DNA of 64,000 nucleotides, taken from Pectinophora gossypiella (lineage: Eukaryota; Arthropoda; Insecta; Lepidoptera; Gelechiidae). The number at the start of each line of letters is the position of its first letter. Within the stretch, counting starts at the first letter, position 1. Below the pieces are notes generated by a model that saw nothing but the letters and a program-made list of their open reading frames with translations, did not search any database and was not told where the DNA came from. The stretch covers positions 5,535,501 to 5,599,500 of the forward strand of contig NC_065414.1 of assembly GCF_024362695.1 (NCBI RefSeq), written 5' to 3'. The position numbers and the translations under genes were made by a program. This document shows positions 54,370 through 64,000 of the stretch, one piece after another.

Positions 54370-54475
54370 ATTAATATAACCTACATACGTCCCACTGTCC
54401 GGTACATGACTCCCTTCAATTAGTCTGAGTGGATATGGAGCATACTCAACTACACTGCTCCGACGCGCGTGCAAT
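54370..54475 (-). mobile_element. SINE E 3' end
   Basis: The reverse of 14110-14205: 'aacctacatacgtcccactg', 'gagtggatatggagcatact' and 'acactgctccgacgcg'. Confidence 0.6.
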
Positions 54476-54866
54476 GATGGTAACATACTGTAAATCATTT
54501 AAAATTACATCTATATTTCTAAATTATTTTTACCTAAAACGCTTAGGCGTTGTAACAATAACTTTTATTTAATTGAAGGAAACAAAATATTGAAGATCTC
54601 AACTGTACTTAAGTCTCTCGGTGCAAGTAGTCTCTATTTGTACCTTAACCTTTCTCGTTTTGATTATTTCTCAGCCACCACAAAATTACAGCAAAAGGTA
54701 ACAGAGTAAAGAAGTAGCTTTGACGTTTAAGGCTATGCCCACACGACGAATTGCACCGACGCTGTTTAGGCGGATTTTGTAGCGGTTCACCCCGCGCCGA
54801 GACTAAAAGCTCACTTACAGTATCCGCGCGGATTACAGCTTCGCAAGCGCAGATGGATTTAGATCA
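54476..54866. other. unannotated stretch
   Basis: Nothing recognised; 54720-54860 is GC-richer and may belong to an unknown repeat around MITE J. Confidence 0.35.
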
Positions 54867-55000
54867 GGGGGTTAAAATGGCCACATCGAAGAATTTTTTA
54901 CATTTGCGCATATAAAAGCAAGTGCGCAATGCAAACAAATGTCAAATAGCAATATTGCTTTCTTAGATGAACTACTTCGATATGGCCATTTTAACCCTCC
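54867..55000. mobile_element. MITE J, complete copy
   Basis: The ends are GGGGGTTAAAATGGCCACAT and the inverse GATATGGCCATTTTAACCC..., and they pair for more than 20 bp. The core is 'aagtgcgcaatgcaaacaaa'. It is 134 bp with no coding part. The truncated copy at 35425 shares it. Confidence 0.75.
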
Positions 55001-56025
55001 AGTGCAACATACTTACCGTAGACCACAGTGATCAGCGCGGTAAGGCGGTTCGTTGTATGTCAAGCACCGTCTCTCTGCGCGTTGTCACCGCGACATGCAG
55101 TGTACGGCCCACTGTTAGTGTAAAGTAGGTAACACTATTTGTTTTATTGGTTTTAGATGAAATATCACAAAAATATTCGTGCCTGGTCATGCTCCTGTAT
55201 GGCAGCATTGCTATAAAATATAATAAAAATCGCATATTAATAAAAACAATTTTTTGCCACTTATTCAAGTTATTAAATAATAGTTCTAACTTTACATACA
55301 ACATTTTTCTTATTAAAGTAACTTAATGTTTCCAACAGACGGTGTTCGTGTGTTAGGAATCGAAAGGAACGGTTCACCATACGTGTCAATGCGACCTTAA
55401 AACCGCTGCATCGCCAACCGCGTCGTTTCCCTGCGTCGTGTGAGAATCTCTTAAGAATTGTACAGAAAAGGATATAAAGTGAACAATGCAATTGTTTAAT
55501 CTACATTGTGCTTGTAAGATCTCAATTGCTTCACACGTTGCGGTTGTTTTTACTAAAGGAATTTGGTATCATGGTAACCGATACGTGGGCTATTTTGGTC
55601 CCGAAATTCCTCGCTCGTGATTAGAACTCTATTAGCTCCATTTTAGACTGGCAAAATTGACCAGTGGGTAAGCGCGCTGTATTTAATAGAGCCATTGTAT
55701 TTCATTGTGGGTTCGATATCGATTCCGTTTGTTTGCCGTGTCGAGGTATCGTGATTGCGTGAAATGATTCAACAAACAGCAACACGCATATAATTTGCAA
55801 ATTGAATTGCTGGACGCGGAATCCCACCCCGGGTTGTGGACGGCGGTGATCCCGAATAAATAAGTCCCGGAATTATAGTACCAGCTTTGTTGGAATCCCA
55901 ATTTATTTTGATGTACCCATCTATAAATGCCGCCTGTAGGTACTATTTAAAATTTAAATTATCAAAATAACCTTAAAATTTTTGAACTGTGAAGTTTATG
56001 AATAATCACAGTGGGTATACAGAGT
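55001..56025. other. unannotated stretch
   Basis: About 1 kb with scattered GC-rich patches (55020-55110, 55370-55440). Minus frames at 55032-55901 have no recognised domains. Confidence 0.35.
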
Positions 56026-56145
56026 AATTAAAGCACATGATAACGGGTTCTTACCGCGTTGAGACTCCCGATATTTCCACACTGTTGCAAGTGCCATGAT
56101 CACGGGATGACGGGATGATAATAACCGCGTAAACTTAAAACAAGG
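56026..56145. repeat. dispersed repeat K, second copy
   Basis: 'aattaaagcacatgataacg', 'ggttcttaccgcgtt' and 'ataaccgcgtaaacttaaaa' as at 39712, with a different centre ('atcacgggatgacgggatga'). Confidence 0.6.
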
Positions 56146-56149
56146 TATA

Positions 56150-56386
56150 CAGAGTGTTAGTGACATCGTAACGAAAACTAAAGGGGATGATTCAGACCAT
56201 GATTCTGAGTTAATATCAAGTGGAATTTTCCGTCGCAAACTTCATGATTTTTTTTTGTATTTAATTATTGTATTAAATTATTTTCATTTCTATACTTTTG
56301 CGATAGAAAATTCCACTTGATATTAACTCAGAATAATGAGCTGAATCATTCCTCTCTGTATTCGTTACGATGTCACTTACACCCCG
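56150..56386. mobile_element. MITE D
   Basis: TA|CAGAGTGTTAGTGACATCG on the left, 'acgatgtcacttacacccc' on the right. Full palindromic arms. It is inserted directly next to repeat K. Confidence 0.75.
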
Positions 56387-56419
56387 TTCAAGTACATACA
56401 GGTAGCCATAAACGTGGGT

Positions 56420-56570
56420 ATGGGTGTTAGTGACACCGTAACGAATACTGACGGAGATGATTCAGACCATGATACTGAGCAGATATCAAGTGGAATTTCC
56501 TGTCGGATTTTTTTTTTAATTAATTTCAATTCTCCTCAGAAGTTTTCATTACAATGTCACTAACTCTCTG
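56420..56570. mobile_element. MITE D, internally deleted
   Basis: 'tgggtgttagtgacaccgta' to 'caatgtcactaactctctg'|TA, with most of the right arm lost. It lies 34 bp from the preceding copy in the same orientation. Confidence 0.7.
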
Positions 56571-56979
56571 TATAAATAGTCCTGAACAGTGGCTTAGATA
56601 CGAGAGTATTAATTAATGTATGGGTACCTCTTGACTTATTATATTGGAAATTGAGTGGGAACGTATTCAATTGTATTTTGATTCATCTTTAATGTAGGTA
56701 GGCGCTAAAAGCTTCCCGCTCTCATTCTACACCTTTATTGAAAAACGTCTTAAAATGGATGTAATATGAAGACAGTTTGTCAACAAGTATCGAATAATTA
56801 ACACCCAATTCTTTATTGAGAGCAATATCTTTGTCAACACGTTATCTTCGGTAAAAAATTAGAATTAACTTGTCATCACTACACTTTACGTCTGCCACAA
56901 CGATTCTTTCTTGTATATTACGGTTTGGACTTGATTTCCAATTTAATATATGTATATAATGTATTTAATATATGTATAT
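56571..56979. other. unannotated stretch
   Basis: AT-rich, ending in TATA-type low complexity at 56950-56980. Confidence 0.4.
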
Positions 56980-57353
56980 ATGAGGTAGAATAATGCCGTG
57001 GTAGCACAGTTGGTAGAACGCACGACTCTCACTTTAAAGTCGCAGGTTCGAATCCAGCACAGGCCTAAACCAATGACTGTCGAATTTGTTTTCGAATTCA
57101 TGTTTGAATCTTAAATGATTATCACGCGCTCAGCGGTGAAGCAAAACATCGTGAGGACACCCATATTCCCAAGAAATGCATTTTCCGAAGTATGTGACCT
57201 AACCTGTATTGGGCTGGTTTTCCCTTCGCGGGTTGGAAGGTCAGATAGGCAGTAGCTTCTGTAAAAAACCGGACATGTCAAATCTTCAGGTTAGGTAAGC
57301 GGACCCTGTGAAAAACGGGATAATGCTACGGATTATGATGAGGTAGAATAATG
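56980..57353 (+). mobile_element. SINE C, full length with 16-bp target duplication
   Basis: The body runs 56996-57337. ATGAGGTAGAATAATG lies at 56980-56995 and again at 57338-57353, exactly. The head CCGTGGTAGCACAGTTGG supplies box A and GGTTCGAATCC box B. The body includes 'cagcggtgaagcaaaacat' and 'gggctggttttcccttcgcg'. It ends 'acgggataatgctacgg'. This is the best-preserved SINE C here. Confidence 0.92.
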
Positions 57354-57509
57354 TTAACCGTAAAATTTAGTTGATCAAAACCTGGAGGTGAAGTGATACA
57401 TGCAAAACATAAAAATAATCATTTGGCTGTATGCAACACGTTTGACCCGTGTTGTTATTTTAATTATGTAGGGTTATAAGTTAAATGTGATCTTTTTTAA
57501 AAAGTTTCT

Positions 57510-57640
57510 GCTCAAAATTGACGCGTGTCCCATAAATGTTTAGCTTTTCGGTTACCCGTCCCTTCCCTTTTCAGCGGATTAGAAAATGACAGATATAACT
57601 TTTAATTAAATTAGGATGTGTCTGCCGGGATCACCATACT
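57510..57640. mobile_element. MITE H, right half
   Basis: 'aaaattgacgcgtgtcccat' to 'aaaatgacagatataact' and 'ggatgtgtctgccgggatca'. Confidence 0.6.
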
Positions 57641-57804
57641 ATACCGACTCAGGCTGCAAGTTGTTTTCTGATGACTTTTAGTACAGGAACACTATCTCAC
57701 AAGGGCACCATGGTTTCGCCACTAGCGGAAAATTATTCAGGATTTGGTTGCCGGCGACATGTTGGTTGCGGAACCAGGTGGAGTACCCTTTATACAACTG
57801 TGTA

Positions 57805-57946
57805 CGGTCACGAGCATTAATATGTATACGCTTTGGTACCATGTCACATTAACTTTTTTGACAAATTGAATTGTAAGTCTCACTAAATGTCAAATATGTT
57901 AGTGCGACAGAGTCCTAAAGTGGGTATATTATATTGCTCATGACTG
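57805..57946. mobile_element. MITE E, opposite orientation
   Basis: TA|CGGTCACGAGCATTA on the left and 'atattgctcatgactg'|TA on the right. The core is reversed relative to 26398 and 28868. Confidence 0.75.
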
Positions 57947-60730
57947 TACTTTTTGCTGAGACGCAGTCGTGACTTCGCCCTGGTGTGCTAGTGAGACAGG
58001 GTCCTTAAAGCCATACAACGCGCCAAAATAAGGATTATGAGTGTGAGTAAGTTACCTAAACCCCGTTTAATATGACGCGTCTACATTTGTTATCTCACTT
58101 GCTCTCTGCTATTTGTCTTACCAAAACAAAAGAGGAAAGATATCTTAGTACACAACTTTACACAAGTTACAAGTTTTAGGAACGTTCCGCAAGATTGAAA
58201 TCAGCCTTCAACACTTGTCTTAAAATATGTTTAAAAATACATTAACAGCTCCTTCACAATTGGACTTTTGAGTCTGAGTGTTTATAACACAAACAGTGAA
58301 GATTAGTACGAAGTTTACATTCTGAAAATAATATTTACAGAACTGGCAATAAATAAACAAAATGGGATGAGTTCAGCTACTATCCTTAACTTAGCATTAA
58401 GGCCGCCTTCGGTTAATTGCTTTTTGTATTGTTTGTGTGTTCCTTTTTTACAATAAAGTATTATGTATCGAAAAGTAATTACCTTGAGCACGTCGTGATA
58501 CGTAATTACAAGAGCGATGCAGCGTCGTATTTTGGGTCTGTGGACCTATGCCGTATTTAATTTTGTGGTGAGGGCCCCGTTGTATACATTGGGGCAAGAT
58601 GCTAGGCCAACATGCAGAATTACCAACATTTTCGCCAAGTAGATCTCTATCTACTAGCAACTTTTTCAGAGACAAATTTCGACATACGTTGGTAGATAAT
58701 AAAATTAAGTTCCCACTTTTCCATCTACCCGTCGGGTTCGCGTGGTCCGATCAGTCGGACAAAGCATTCGGGCTACGTGTTCAGAGGGTTTCCTAACCAG
58801 TTGTGGCCATTTGTGAAAAGGCTATAATTTGTGGTGAGGACCCCTAAACTATAGCGTATGCTGCAGCGATGGCTCCAATAGGTGTACCAAGAAGTGCATG
58901 TAAGATTTATTTTAATAATTTGCGTCATTGATTTACCACTACCGTAGATACAGCGCTTGATACAAAAATGCGGCGAAATCTTAGCGCTTGTTTAGCTATA
59001 CATTCGTACACATTCAATAAAATCGTGTTAAATTAAAAAAGTACGCATCGTTTTATTACAGATATAAGCGCGTGGTGCTACGTAACTGCGACTCGGATTG
59101 ATTGACCGGGAGTAATTGTTTAAGTGCATTTTAAACTAAAATAATAATTTTGGTGGGTTTTACTGCAAAAATTAAAATGTTTAGGTATACTATGATAACG
59201 TGCACAATGTCATTACTTATTAGAAATAGCTTTTAGAGCTTTTATTTTTGCAAGTTTTTACCATGCACTTCCCCGTGTTGCCAGTTCGGCGCCTAATCAC
59301 GCACTGAGGTAAAGTACTGTCAACGTCGCTATATTAACAGTATCTTTGCGACCCAATTTTTTGAGTTCAATCTACGGTAGTAGTCAATTTATGATTAACG
59401 TCTCTAACCTCCCCTTACCTATAAAGGTTACAAGTACAAGTTTGTCTGTATGTGTGTGCAATAACATAAGTTTAATTCATGTGATTCCAGAAGCGTTCAA
59501 AAATCGCTTAGGCAGGTACTTCATAATATAGAATCCATTTATTTAGCAAGAACCAAACCCGTCACACTCAGGAACAACTATATATTACTTTCTCGAGAAT
59601 TCCCGAAAGTATTAAACAAAACCAATTTCCGAGTTCTTAACTTGAATTTGTGCTAAAGTTTGTGAAGTTCATAAAAATTCTATCAACCCTTCACAAACAG
59701 CGTTTTGACTTTCAATGCGTATTGGTGTCACCACGTCGCGTATTTCATAGCACTGTAAACTTTTCGCATTTTAATATGTTCTAAAACAGTCTGAAACTTC
59801 TAAAAATAATTTCATCTTGGTTTTTGTAAATATTTACCGGAAAAGTTTGTGTAAAAAATATAATATTAATAAAGAATTTTTCGTCACTAAGAAACATGAA
59901 TCGAAATGATGAAAAATACATTTCGGTTTTTATCGAAAAATGGTGCAAATCGTTTAGCGAACCGTCGACGTCATTTTGGCTGGTTTGTCGGTGGTACCAA
60001 TCTTAACGGAAACTCAAACTAAAAACTTGCCTCTTATAAGAACACAGGAAAAGTGTTACTTATTGCTGCTAAACTAACTTAGTTACTACAAAGATAGGCT
60101 ACCTACCAAAGTTTTTAGCATTACCAATAGGTACCAGCCCGAACTAGTTAGGCACACCCGAAGCTGCTGATTTGAGGCCGAATAGTACAAATGCTCTCAG
60201 GTGGCATTCACTTCGATTATCCGTTTACAAAAGTCCCGAGCTCAATTCTCACCAAACTTGTTCAATTAAAGTTTTCGCACTCTTTTTCCCTTTAGGCGGG
60301 GGAATAATCCCTTATCTCAGACAGCGACGGCCATGGAGTTGAATTAGTACCACCGATTTGGGTCAGGAATATTGGGGACTCTAACGAGAGTTACGAAGTA
60401 GAGTTGTGTGTCAAATGCTTTGGGGTTTGTCCTTCGTATAATCTATATTTAATCCCCATATTACATTTTGGCGTACTAAAATGGCTTATTAGAGCAAGAA
60501 ATATTAAAAAAGCTCATGCGTATTTTACTTATGCATGATTATGATAAGCTATAACATTTTAGGGTCTTTTATGGTTATAAGTATATATACGTGATGATTT
60601 GTCAATCATTTTTTGTTTTTAGTGATAAAGTGCACATTGTACAGTAGGTACTTTTGTTTCTTTTTTTACCTGGAACCTTGCAAATGGTAACATAAAAAAA
60701 CTAGAGGCTGTATGTGCCATGGAGGATTTT
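57947..60730. other. long stretch without recognised features
   Basis: 58480-58870 holds two similar scraps ('tttgtggtgagg.cccc' at 58561 and 58828) about 267 bp apart, perhaps one decayed repeat, and a small hairpin GTCCGA..TCGGAC at 58746-58761. The rest, including 58900-60730, shows no repeat, splice pair or gene I can support. Confidence 0.35.
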
Positions 60731-60742
60731 CTTTATATAAAA
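60731..60742 (+). promoter_or_regulatory. TATA-box-like sequence
   Basis: CTTTATATAAAAAGG-type sequence in moderately GC-rich context, with an initiator-like CTCAGTA at 60789, about 57 bp downstream (too far for a standard pair). The first ATG (60825) opens only ten codons. Weak. Confidence 0.18.
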
Positions 60743-61837
60743 AGGTCTCCACACCTTCCTCTACTCTCGGCTGGTCCAAGTTTTCGTACTCAGTATTTGC
60801 CTTCGAATTCGAGTTGAGTTCCAATATGGCGGAAAGTATTCTTACATTCGCATGTTGAGCGTGTTACGGAGCAAGTTACACATCAGATGCGAACTTTAGC
60901 ATCGGGTGCTGGGAATAATCGATATTGTCTCCAGATTCCGCTATTTAGTTTGAAAAAGTGTCTGTGGGTAGTTGAGAACTAATTTTTGGAGTAAGCTTTT
61001 TCTTTTACAAAAGTTTTCTTTTATCGAACTAGTAAATTGAAGTATCATGAAACCTAGAATTTATGAACGGAAATTGGTATCGACATGATTATGATACGTA
61101 GGTACTATTCTCATGTATAGGTATTAAACTTTAGAATATCCATTGGGTAGCTTATTTATTTGATTCAGGCAACTAAGGCCCATACAATTTTACCCTAACC
61201 TATGTATTCTACATACAATATTATAATTAAAATGAAAATAACCTATTTAGGGAATTTATTGTTAGTCTTCGCCTCCCTGAAAAGTCGCAACACCACTCCC
61301 TCTGGCCAGAAGTCGCACGAAGCAGCTCAGCAGCGAGTACTGAACTGGGTACTGAATTGATATGAAGCAGCTAAATTACTCAATTCTATAACAAAAATTT
61401 GTTTATTTTTTTTAAAGAAATCTTAATTATTATTATATGTAAAAAAACATATAGGATTATTTGCAAAAAAATAGCGATCGGCACATTGTTAATACCCGGA
61501 ATAATATAAACTTGCTTTACAAGTCAGTCGATTACATAAGATCACTAAATCTTTTAAGGGGCAATGTATACGTTTTTACAATAAGATTCTCATTGACATT
61601 CAGGATTTGCCTTTCAACTGTTTTAAGACAGTAGCTAAACAAAAACTTTACATAAAAGGTTATTATAAAGTTAGTGATTATTTTTAGAAGATATAAATGC
61701 ATGGGATTAACTGTCTGAGAACTGATATCAGGCAGCTAAATTGCTCAATTTTATAACAATAATGTATGTTTATTTTTTTTTAAAAGAACGTCTTGGGCCC
61801 TGTGCTGAGGTTTTGCTTGCAGCTTCTTTTCTCCGGC
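60743..61837. other. unannotated stretch
   Basis: 60913-60950 ('gggaataatcgatattgtct') resembles 62550-62590, suggesting an unknown short repeat. Nothing else recognised. Confidence 0.35.
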
Positions 61838-61945
61838 TATACAGGTTGTAAGTAGCTGCAGTAGTTTTAGGCAGATGAGACGTTCGTTATGTAAAAATTG
61901 ACGATTCAAAGTGTAACTATGTTACCTATTCAATAAAGATATTTT
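61838..61945 (+). repeat. dispersed repeat F
   Basis: 'ctatacaggttgtaagtagc' to 'gttacctattcaataaagat', nearly identical to 6738-6850 through 'gacgttcgttatgtaaaaat'. Confidence 0.65.
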
Positions 61946-62147
61946 TCCTTATTAGATCTTAATCTGATATACTCCTTTGCATATATTCTAGCTTAGGGGT
62001 TTCTTTGGCAAAATAGTATGTCGACCAAGAACTCCAAGGCAAAATGAAGTAACTCACGTTATTAAACCCTGGCGCTCAGTTCAAAATTCAAAATTCTCCT
62101 CACATTTTCAAGACATCCGTAAACAGTAATCGATTGTAACTAATAAA

Positions 62148-62232
62148 CATGTCAAGGGCCTTTGACGACTCTATAGTAACCCTGACACCAGGGTTGATGA
62201 GGTTGGTAATCCACCTCACAGCCCACACGAGA
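62148..62232 (+). mobile_element. SINE A, 3' end only
   Basis: 'catgtcaagggcctttgacg' through 'ctgacaccagggttgatgag' to 'cacagcccacacgagag'. Confidence 0.7.
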
Positions 62233-62312
62233 GGACAAGACTTATAATGGGGGACTGTATGAAAAGTTTCTGCCACATCGTGAGTTTATATTACATTAAA
62301 AATTGCAGTATA

Positions 62313-62376
62313 CACATAAACAGCCTACATACGTCCCACTGATGGGCACAGGCCTCTGCTCAAGCCTCCACACTGC
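62313..62376 (-). mobile_element. SINE E, 3' scrap
   Basis: 'acagcctacatacgtcccac' and 'gggcacaggcctctgctcaa' (the reverse of 14150-14200). Confidence 0.6.
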
Positions 62377-63130
62377 TCCTGTGTGTTATATTACATAGCT
62401 ACTTAATAATAAAATGTGACATTTGACCCTATTTCGTCTTCCCTCTTTCATATTAACACGTTCGTGTCTAAGATTTAATTTATTAATATTTCATATCCTT
62501 AATACGAAGTAAATTACTCATGGGATTCGAAAATTAGCGTTGCGCGCTGAGAATAATCGATATTGTCTTCTGCTTCCACTCAATTATTTGGGAGAAAATA
62601 TCTCTTGTATGAACGGACTCTATACTTGACACCAAAACGGGAATTTTTAATACATCCCCGCCAGCCGAGATGAACTGAGCTAGGATTTCGAAGCGATAAA
62701 CATGCGTAAACCTTACTCCAATACATCCCAGACGGTTACGAGCAGGCGTAGGATTTCTAGGTGAATATGTATTAAAATGTGACAGAAAATCTAGTTTCAC
62801 AAGCAAATTAATAAAAAAACTTTTCAAACAGAAAACAAGTGCATGTAAACAAGAGAAAATCCATGAATATTCCAGAAAAAAACTTTATAAATTATCTCAA
62901 ATAAAAGCCTCTAGGGCCTGGTGGAAATGAGCGGGGAAAGCCTGACGGCTCGTTTCAAACTTGTCGAGTAATACGACTAACTTTCATTCGAATATACTCT
63001 CTAAAATATTCGCCAGAACTTTAATAATGTTAGTTCCACTTTCAGCAAACTAGTTATCATGGAAATAAGTTAATCACTTCACGAAACTTTACATTAAATA
63101 AAGTTGTGAACACTGTATGTGACAACTAAA
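62377..63130. other. unannotated stretch
   Basis: A 97-codon minus frame (62534-62827) has no recognised motif. Otherwise AT-rich with nothing to report. Confidence 0.4.
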
Positions 63131-63331
63131 GGAACGGTTGCACTGTTTCGACTTTCTTGGCTTAGCTACGGTTTACATCACACACTTGTAAGTACTGAGT
63201 AAAACATGAAAGTAACTAAAACTTTGTGACTTCATTAAAGTTTTCTATTTTTATTTGCAGCTCTAACAGTCATAACAGTAACGATTTCTTCGTCTCTTGC
63301 TATTTGTTTTCTCATTTTCATGACGAGAATT
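63131..63331 (+). CDS. candidate exon-intron-exon
   Basis: A donor at 63188 (TT|GTAAGTACTG) and an acceptor at 63259-63260 (TTTTTATTTGCAG) define a 73-bp intron with a branch-like GTAACTAAAAC. Two reading options exist. In one, exon 2 gives a membrane segment, LTVITVTISSSLAICFLIFM then TRI, and stops at a GTACGT donor at 63332; but upstream exon 1 meets a stop at 63163. In the other, HCFDFLGLATVYITHF joins SNSHNSNDFFVSCYLF and runs to TAA at 63415-63417. The product is unknown. Confidence 0.3.
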
Positions 63332-63417
63332 GTACGTATTTGGACTTTTTGAAAACAAGAGTGAATGACAAAAGGGCCATTTGTATAATTACTACTAACA
63401 AATACTTATCTAAATAA

Positions 63418-64000
63418 TTCGGAAAAGCCATACTTAAGTCTTCGAAGAATGAATAATCGTACGCCGCCTCATCTGATCGACTCACCGTCCCCTTTACAAG
63501 CTGCACCTGAAAACTCCCACCTATTCTACGCAAATGTACGGTGACTCTTTTACCGTATAGGCCGTCAAACTGTGAAACGCGCTACCCAGGGTCACTCGGG
63601 AATGTGACACGGTGGGTAGTTTTAAAGGGAACTTGAAGGATTACTATTTGAGTCTTGCTTGAGTTGCATTAGTCGTATTTGTATGCATTTACTTATTTAT
63701 TTAGGTATACGTATGTATTGTATATAATGTGTATATTTCTAAACCAATATTGAAAGTACAGAACATGGCACAAATTAAAAACATACGAGTACACTCATAA
63801 ATTCAATTCCATAATCCTTGAGTGAATAGAGGCGCAAGTAATCAAAATACGACTAACAGCAATTAGTTCTAGGATGGATTTGATGAACCGTATGGTGATG
63901 GCTGTGTCCATCATATTAGAAAGGAAACAATGCCTCTGTTACTTTTTACATTCAGTACCTATCAGAAGATAAAGATTTATAATGTAACATACCATAACAT
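63418..64000. other. unannotated stretch with a repeat scrap
   Basis: 63862-63905 ('ggatggatttgatgaaccgt') matches 32945 and 5725, a scrap of the R3-associated repeat. No gene seen. Confidence 0.4.

Noticed and set aside
58746..58761. small palindrome GTCCGA/TCGGAC
   Set aside because: Six-base arms in 64 kb are expected by chance and nothing nearby supports a role.

Overview
The window reads as nuclear DNA of a moth or butterfly (Lepidoptera). It is AT-rich, has no bacterial-style gene packing and no long open frame (the longest is 168 codons, inside an LTR element). It is crowded with repeat classes known from lepidopteran genomes: tRNA-headed SINEs with box A/box B, two Helitrons of the Lep1-like type ending in CTAG before T, TA-flanked MITEs, and 5'-truncated non-LTR retrotransposons whose 3' ends carry short tandem tails. 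Species is not claimed. All family assignments come from reading and mutual comparison inside the window; no database was searched.

Layout. 0.2-2.4 kb: a foldback element built of two facing arrays of ~150-bp units. 3-9 kb: 3' ends of LINEs, a MITE interrupted by another repeat, and a candidate terminal exon with a poly(A) signal (6496-6600). 11-20 kb: SINE families A, B, C and D, the C-terminal ends of two LINE ORF2 proteins (13.4-13.8 kb) and a hAT-like element with a MITE inside it. 21.8-23.5 kb: a LINE ORF2 end, then a complete 1.3-kb non-autonomous LTR element with identical LTRs, a 4-bp target duplication and a third, internal LTR fragment. 26-36 kb: Tc1/mariner-type MITEs, a SINE split by a LINE, a Lep1-like Helitron, a long (TG)n tract and a clean LINE ORF2 C-terminus on the minus strand. 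37-39 kb: a GC-rich non-LTR element between TAA repeats with two perfect back-to-back hairpins, and a second Helitron. 41-45 kb: a signal-peptide-like first exon ending at a GTAAGT donor, a minus-strand exon candidate, and more MITEs and SINEs. 48.7-49.2 kb: a ~430-bp imperfect inverted repeat followed by a perfect 29-bp-arm hairpin. 51-58 kb: nested LINE and SINE insertions, including a SINE with a perfect 16-bp target duplication. 58-63 kb is mostly featureless, ending with an exon-intron-exon candidate at 63.1-63.4 kb.

Host genes: no complete one can be called. The best host signals are short exon-like pieces with splice sites (41863-41902, 42482-42736 minus, 6496-6600, 63188-63260 intron). 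They suggest the window is intergenic or intronic with sparse exons. Most of what can be read is mobile DNA, and its nesting order gives a partial history of insertions.
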